A stretch of DNA of 18,511 bases. It comes from Candidatus Thiodiazotropha taylori. GTDB lineage: Bacteria > Pseudomonadota > Gammaproteobacteria > Chromatiales > Chromatiaceae. The notes beneath the pieces were generated by a model, which ran no database searches, was not told the origin of the DNA, and saw only the letters and a list, made by a program, of their open reading frames with translations. The stretch is from positions 1 through 18,511 of the forward strand of contig JAHRHW010000035.1 in NCBI GenBank assembly GCA_019100305.1. The letters are read 5' to 3'. Below are positions 14,228 to 18,511 of the stretch, in pieces (the stretch's first letter is position 1; each line of letters opens with the position of its first letter). A program made the position numbers and the translations under genes.

Positions 14228-15012
14228 TGCACTTCTTCAGCTTGATAGAGCATCTGTATCTCAGGCGCATCAGGGAATTCGGCGAACAACTTCCCTCTGT
14301 ATTCGTCCGCCTTGGCCAAATCCTTGAGTCTCTTCTCAATCTTTATACCAAGCAAAAGAGAGGCTGCAGAAGGCCTTGACTCACCGTGGTAGCGCTCCAG
14401 ATAAGCACGAGCGGAAAGGTCCTTCTCCTGCTCCAGTGAAAGCTCCGCCATCTGATAAAGGGCCGTGGCGTATCTCGGATTGGCCGTCAACGCCCGACGA
14501 TAGTAGTTTTCCGCTTTCGACTGGTCACCGGCACGCTCGCGACAGAGCCCCGCATTGGTCAGCGCCACCCAGGGTGTGGGATAGAGCGGATTGGCCAGAG
14601 CCCGCTGAAAATCGAACTCCGCATCCTCCAGTCTGCCCTGCTTACAGTAGAAACTTCCCCGGGCATTGCGGATATAGGGATCCTGCCCATCCAGCTTGAT
14701 CGCCTCTTCATAGTGAAATCCGGCCAGCTCCTGGTTGCCCAGTCGTTCATAAAGTATGGCGATTACATTGTGTGCCTGGGGATAATCATCATCGACCTTG
14801 ATCGCTTTCTTGAGCTTTTTCAAAGCCACTGCGGATTGGCCGTCACGCATATACTCGATGCCCATATCCACATAGATCTTTGCCGGACTGTTACGTTTCT
14901 CCCGCCCCAGGCTACCGGTGGTATCGACACTCTTCTGTTGTGTGGCGCAAGCCGACAGCAGCAGCACAAGGAGGGAGGTGAAGATCACCCGGCTCGCAGA
15001 GATTGATTTCAT
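14224..15012 (-). CDS. pilW: Type IV pilus biogenesis lipoprotein PilW/PilF (pilotin)
   Basis: An outer-membrane TPR lipoprotein that, in Pseudomonas (PilF) and Neisseria (PilW), supports multimerisation of the PilQ secretin. The 262-residue protein has a lipoprotein signal ending LLSAC with Cys22, then consecutive tetratricopeptide repeats from about residue 43 to 258, for example GIEYMRDGQSAVALKKLKKAI, LYERLGNQELAGFHYEEAI and GLCRERAGDQSKAENYYRRAL. It sits between rlmN and rodZ with ATGA overlaps on both sides, the usual arrangement in piliated gammaproteobacteria and absent from E. coli. This implies a type IV pilus elsewhere in the genome. TPR proteins are alike in sequence, so the name rests partly on this conserved position. 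Confidence 0.88.
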   Translation of the reverse strand: MKSISASRVIFTSLLVLLLSACATQQKSVDTTGSLGREKRNSPAKIYVDMGIEYMRDGQSAVALKKLKKAIKVDDDYPQAHNVIAILYERLGNQELAGFHYEEAIKLDGQDPYIRNARGSFYCKQGRLEDAEFDFQRALANPLYPTPWVALTNAGLCRERAGDQSKAENYYRRALTANPRYATALYQMAELSLEQEKDLSARAYLERYHGESRPSAASLLLGIKIEKRLKDLAKADEYRGKLFAEFPDAPEIQMLYQAEEVQ

Positions 15013-16106
15013 GAAACACCCTGTTTGAGACTGTCCAGCCGCTCAAAACGCAGCTGTCGACTGCTGCGATCCTTGACCTTACCGACCAACTGCCCACAGG
15101 CCGCATCAATGTCATCACCCCGAGTTTTACGGGTTGTGGCGATGATGCCCGAGCGTTTCAGGCGCATCCGGAAGGCTTCAACCCGATCTGTGGGTGAGAC
15201 CTTGTATTCGGTACCCGGGAACGGATTGAATGGAATCAGGTTGACTTTGGAGGGGGTTCCTTCCAGCAGCCTGATCAAAGCCTTGGCGTGGGCCAGGGAG
15301 TCATTCACCCCATCCAGCATGACATACTCCCAGGTCACCTTGCGCCGCTTGTCCCCACGCACGAATTCACGACAGGCGGGGATCAGTTCCTCCAGGGGAT
15401 ACTTACGGTTGATCGGCACCAGTTGATCGCGCAACTCGTTGTCCGGTGCGTGCAGGGAGACCGCCAGACTGATGTCACAGACCTCCCTGAGACGTTGCAG
15501 ACCGGGCACGATACCGGAGGTGCTGACGGTCACCCGGTATTTGGAGACCATATAGGCCAGATCATCCTGCATGATGTTCATGGCGGTGATCACCGCTTCC
15601 AGGTTGGCCAGCGGCTCGCCCATGCCCATCATCACGATATTACTCGGCGGCTCACCCAGCTCACGGGCCGCCACCCAGACCTGGCCGATGATTTCAGCAA
15701 CCGTAAGGTTGCGATTGAAACCCTGCCTGGCGGTGGAGCAGAAGGAGCAATCCAGGGCACATCCGACCTGGGAGGAGACGCAGATGGTGCTACGCCCATT
15801 ATCAGGTATATAGACGGTTTCGATGCGTTGACCGTCCGCCAGTTCGAGCAGCCATTTACGGGTGCCATCCTGTGCCGGTTGTTCCAGCGCCAACCGTGGG
15901 ATATTGATCTCAGCCACCTGCTGCAACTGCTCCCGCAAGCGTTTCGAGATATCGGTCATGGCATTGAAATCCACAACCCCATGCTTGTGGATCCATTTGA
16001 ATACATTGCGACCATGGAATGCCTTCGAGCCGAGCGCCACAAAAAAGCGCTCCATCTCATGCAGATCGAGATTCAGAAGGTTGGTTTTTGTCACTTCGTT
16101 AGCCAA
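15009..16106 (-). CDS. rlmN: Dual-specificity 23S rRNA/tRNA adenine-C2 methyltransferase RlmN
   Basis: A radical SAM methyltransferase that makes m2A at A2503 of 23S rRNA and A37 of certain tRNAs. The 365-residue protein shows the cluster motif CALDCSFC (Cys116, 120, 123), GMGEPLAN (161-168), the methyl-carrying Cys337 in DIDAACGQL and Cys109 in ICVSSQVGC, which corresponds to E. coli Cys118. The start is probably TTG at 16106: the upstream in-frame sequence has no ATG or GTG, and the protein aligns with the family from NLLNLDLHEMERFF onwards. The next ATG, codon 18, would cut into that conserved segment. No clear Shine-Dalgarno precedes the TTG. It heads the coupled rlmN-pilW-rodZ set; ndk, its usual upstream neighbour in enterics, is not present. 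Confidence 0.95.
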   Translation of the reverse strand: MANEVTKTNLLNLDLHEMERFFVALGSKAFHGRNVFKWIHKHGVVDFNAMTDISKRLREQLQQVAEINIPRLALEQPAQDGTRKWLLELADGQRIETVYIPDNGRSTICVSSQVGCALDCSFCSTARQGFNRNLTVAEIIGQVWVAARELGEPPSNIVMMGMGEPLANLEAVITAMNIMQDDLAYMVSKYRVTVSTSGIVPGLQRLREVCDISLAVSLHAPDNELRDQLVPINRKYPLEELIPACREFVRGDKRRKVTWEYVMLDGVNDSLAHAKALIRLLEGTPSKVNLIPFNPFPGTEYKVSPTDRVEAFRMRLKRSGIIATTRKTRGDDIDAACGQLVGKVKDRSSRQLRFERLDSLKQGVS

Positions 16107-16251
16107 TTCTGGTGGTTCGCAATCGAGTATGGTGATACCGGTTTCGAGGAAAACATATAAAATTACAGGGCGTTAGTTTAGACCTGCTGGAGCGGACTGG
16201 CAATTGTGCATGGTCAGTATGAGACACCAGACCAGATTTGCAGGTCACAGC

Positions 16252-18456
16252 TCACAGCAGTCGTTTCACCAGATTGATATCTGGCAACTGCTCGATCTTG
16301 GACAATACCCGGCTCAACTGATTCATATCCTTGACCTCGATGGTAAAGCGCATGGTTGCGGTATCGGTCTTTCGGTCACTGTTGGTGTTGACGCCAATCA
16401 CATCGATATTCTCATTGGTGAGGACCGCTGAGATATCCCTGAGCAAACCCTTTCTGTCACTCGCAGTGACCATGAAGTCCACCGCATACTGGGTCTCCTG
16501 CTGCTCATCGCTCCAGTGCACCGCCACCAGCCGGTCCTGTTCATCCTCAGGCATCGCCCGCACATTGGGACAGTCGCGCCGGTGAACCGTAACCCCGCGT
16601 CCACGGGTAACATAGCCGATGATGGCGTCGTAGGGGACGGGTTTGCAGCAGCGCGCGATCGTGGTCATCAGGTCATCAACCCCGGCAACCACCACTTCCC
16701 CCTTGGCCACCCCGGACGACTTGCTCGCATCGGGAATCGCTCTGGAACGGGGCGCCGGCTTCTCCCGACCACCGAAACCGGCAACCTGGATTGGCGACAG
16801 ATCGCCGCGACCGATGGCGGCATAGACATCCTCCCCATGCTGCAGGTTATGTTTTGCCGCAACCTTTTCCAGATCCGGTTTTTCACTGATTGAGAGCCGG
16901 GTCATCTCCCGCTCCAGGGCGGAGCGCCCCAGCTCCACATGGTGTTCGTAATCGAGCTGCTTGAACCACTGCTTGACCCGGTTTCTCGCCTTCGAGCTGT
17001 GCAGATAACCCAGATGCGGATTGATCCAGTCGCGGCTTGGCGTGCCGTTTTTGGCTGTCAGAATTTCAATCGTCTCACCACTGCGCAGTGCGCGGTTCAG
17101 CTGCACGATATGGCCGTCCACCCTTGCGCCACGACAGGTATGGCCGATGTCGGTGTGGATCGCATAGGCAAAATCGAGCGGTGTCGAGTTTTTCGGCAGC
17201 TCAACCACCTTGCCCATCGGTGTCAATACATAGATGCGGGTCGCCTCCATCTCCTGATCGAAGGCGTCCTGCAATCCGTCGGTCTGCTCGCCAAAATCCT
17301 TCTTCTCCAGCCACTGCCGCATCCAGACGATGCGCCGCTCAAAGTCCTTATCCTGTTTGGCATCCTCCTTGTAACGCCAGTGGGCCGCGACCCCCAGCTC
17401 AGCATGGTGGTGCATGTCCCTGGTTCTGATCTGAACTTCCAGGGTCTTCTGTTCCGGACCGATCACTGCGGTGTGAATCGAACGGTATAGGTTCGCCTTC
17501 GGTGTGGCGATGTAGTCATCGAACTCACCGGGGATATATTTCCACAGTCCATGCACCACACCCAGCGCCGCATAGCATTCGGCGATGTCATCCACCAGTA
17601 CCCGCACCGCCCGCAGATCGAAAATCTGTTCGATATCGACCGCCTTACGCTGCATCTTTTTCCAGATACTGAAGATATGCTTCGGGCGACCGCTGATTTC
17701 CGCATGCACACCGGCGGCAAGAAACTTCTCCTTGAGCAGCTCCATGACCTCTTTGATGAACTGTTCACGGTCGCTGCGGCGCCCGTCCAGCTGGCTGGCG
17801 ATACGCTTGTAATCGTCGGGGTGGAGAAAGCGCAGTGCCAGATCCTCCAGCTCCCATTTGACCTGCCAGATACCCAGCCGGTTGGCCAGCGGAGCGTAGA
17901 TATCCTGGGTCTCTTTGGCCACTCGCCGGCGCTGTTCAGGGGCGAGACTCCGGGCGGTGCGCATCAGTTGCAGCTGCTCTGCAACCACCACCAGAATGAC
18001 CCGTACATCCTCAGCGATACCCAGCAGCAGACGACGCAGATTTTCCGCATGCTGCTGCTCCTCTTCCTCGGTGATCTCGCGGGAGCTATCGGTCAGAGCG
18101 TCGATTCGCCCCAGATCGTCAACCATCTTCGCTGTACTGCTGCCGACTTTTCTTTCCAGCTTCTCAAGACTGAGCTGGGGATCACTCAACACCCCCAGCA
18201 GCATAGCTGCGGCAACCGTCTGCCGGTCCATATGCAGATGAGCGAGAATCTCCGCCACGCTCAGGGCATGACGCAGTTGGCGCTCAGCTTCGACCGCCTG
18301 GCGATTCGATTGAGCCAGCAGAGCAATCTCGGCAGCTCCTCGGAAGTAGTCCCGGTCATCTGCGTCGAACTCATCCGGCAGCATCTCCAGCCAGCGATCG
18401 ATCGCCGGATGATCGATTGACTCCCCTTCAGGCAGACTGCTATTGGTGGTGACCAT
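16252..18456 (-). CDS. relA: Monofunctional (p)ppGpp synthetase RelA
   Basis: A ribosome-associated GTP pyrophosphokinase that makes (p)ppGpp during amino-acid starvation. The 734-residue length is typical. The N-terminal hydrolase domain is degenerate: the region around 62-92 (RHALSVAEILAHL, then LLGVLSD) lacks the HD pair and the acidic ED of bifunctional Rel/SpoT. The synthetase carries EFDDYIATPK (311-320), the acidic EXDD signature of monofunctional RelA. A TGS domain (about 405-467), a helical region, a zinc-finger domain (ARCCKPVP, Cys603/Cys604, His625, Cys629) and an ACT domain (about 655-734) complete it. In the conserved N-G-Y of the synthetase the Gly is Leu323. The ATG has only a weak ribosome site. 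It lies 145 bp upstream of rlmN and is probably a separate unit. Confidence 0.96.
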   Translation of the reverse strand: MVTTNSSLPEGESIDHPAIDRWLEMLPDEFDADDRDYFRGAAEIALLAQSNRQAVEAERQLRHALSVAEILAHLHMDRQTVAAAMLLGVLSDPQLSLEKLERKVGSSTAKMVDDLGRIDALTDSSREITEEEEQQHAENLRRLLLGIAEDVRVILVVVAEQLQLMRTARSLAPEQRRRVAKETQDIYAPLANRLGIWQVKWELEDLALRFLHPDDYKRIASQLDGRRSDREQFIKEVMELLKEKFLAAGVHAEISGRPKHIFSIWKKMQRKAVDIEQIFDLRAVRVLVDDIAECYAALGVVHGLWKYIPGEFDDYIATPKANLYRSIHTAVIGPEQKTLEVQIRTRDMHHHAELGVAAHWRYKEDAKQDKDFERRIVWMRQWLEKKDFGEQTDGLQDAFDQEMEATRIYVLTPMGKVVELPKNSTPLDFAYAIHTDIGHTCRGARVDGHIVQLNRALRSGETIEILTAKNGTPSRDWINPHLGYLHSSKARNRVKQWFKQLDYEHHVELGRSALEREMTRLSISEKPDLEKVAAKHNLQHGEDVYAAIGRGDLSPIQVAGFGGREKPAPRSRAIPDASKSSGVAKGEVVVAGVDDLMTTIARCCKPVPYDAIIGYVTRGRGVTVHRRDCPNVRAMPEDEQDRLVAVHWSDEQQETQYAVDFMVTASDRKGLLRDISAVLTNENIDVIGVNTNSDRKTDTATMRFTIEVKDMNQLSRVLSKIEQLPDINLVKRLL

Positions 18457-18490
18457 CTTTGTCGTTAGCGCCTATCTACTCAGCACGATT

Positions 18491-18510
18491 TCAGTCAAGC
18501 ACGTGACTGA
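18491..18510. repeat. Inverted repeat upstream of relA, candidate operator
   Basis: TCAGTCA (18491-18497) and TGACTGA (18504-18510) are perfect 7-bp arms around a 6-nt spacer, centred about 44 bp before the relA start codon. On the minus strand the arm contributes TTGACT (18498-18493), a 5-of-6 match to a -35 element, but the -10 region about 16 bp on (GATAGG) is poor. It could be a regulator site or, if transcribed, a hairpin. It lies at the window edge, so its other context is hidden. Confidence 0.4.
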
Positions 18511-18511
18511 C

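Noticed and set aside
14224..15012. pilW between rlmN and rodZ as an unusual insertion
   Set aside because: This placement is common in piliated gammaproteobacteria; it is E. coli that lacks it.
15288..16160. 290-codon open frame on the + strand opposite rlmN
   Set aside because: Antisense shadow of rlmN; composition is His/Asp/Gln/Gly-rich and typical of reverse-strand reading.
17551..18420. 289-codon open frame on the + strand opposite relA
   Set aside because: Antisense shadow of relA with no motif or start signal.

Overview
The window looks like chromosomal core sequence from a free-living or host-associated gammaproteobacterium, probably a Chromatiales-like (sulfur-oxidiser type) lineage rather than an enteric. 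The evidence is the rlmN-pilW-rodZ-hisS-yfgM-bamB-der gene order, the monofunctional RelA with an EFDD motif, and moderately high GC coding with AT-rich promoters. The genus is inference. No tRNA, rRNA, CRISPR array, insertion sequence or phage gene was seen.

Left edge (1-2470). The tail of an unidentified rightward gene (1-99) is followed by two hairpins. It faces a leftward apbC/mrp gene (247-1338), an Fe-S cluster carrier ATPase. A hairpin-rich spacer separates apbC from a leftward TetR regulator of the WHG type (1555-2199). The AT-rich spacer 2200-2470 separates two divergent TetR genes. It carries a 16-bp perfect palindrome and a second inverted repeat, both laid over a good sigma-70-type promoter that reads rightward.

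Accessory operon (2471-5877, rightward). A second TetR, an ABC1/AarF/UbiB-type atypical kinase, a four-helix membrane protein and an alpha/beta hydrolase are packed with overlapping or nearly overlapping ends. They form one transcription unit that looks autoregulated by its first gene. The substrate is unknown. Membrane lipid or prenyl-lipid metabolism is a reasonable guess from the kinase family and the membrane partner. This is the least ordinary part of the window.

Housekeeping supercluster (18456 down to 5815, leftward). The order is relA (stringent response), rlmN (rRNA/tRNA A2 methylation), pilW/pilF (type IV pilus pilotin), rodZ (cell shape), hisS, yfgM and bamB (envelope chaperone network and outer-membrane protein assembly), der (50S assembly GTPase), an SPL-type radical SAM protein, and putP (Na+/proline symporter). 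rlmN-pilW-rodZ are joined by ATGA overlaps, bamB-der by a one-base overlap, and the SPL gene and putP by a GTGA overlap with a strong Shine-Dalgarno. Compared with the Escherichia coli version of this neighbourhood, ndk is not upstream of rlmN and ispG is missing from between rodZ and hisS, where only 134 bp of non-coding DNA remains. putP runs convergently into the hydrolase operon and their coding ends overlap by 63 bp.
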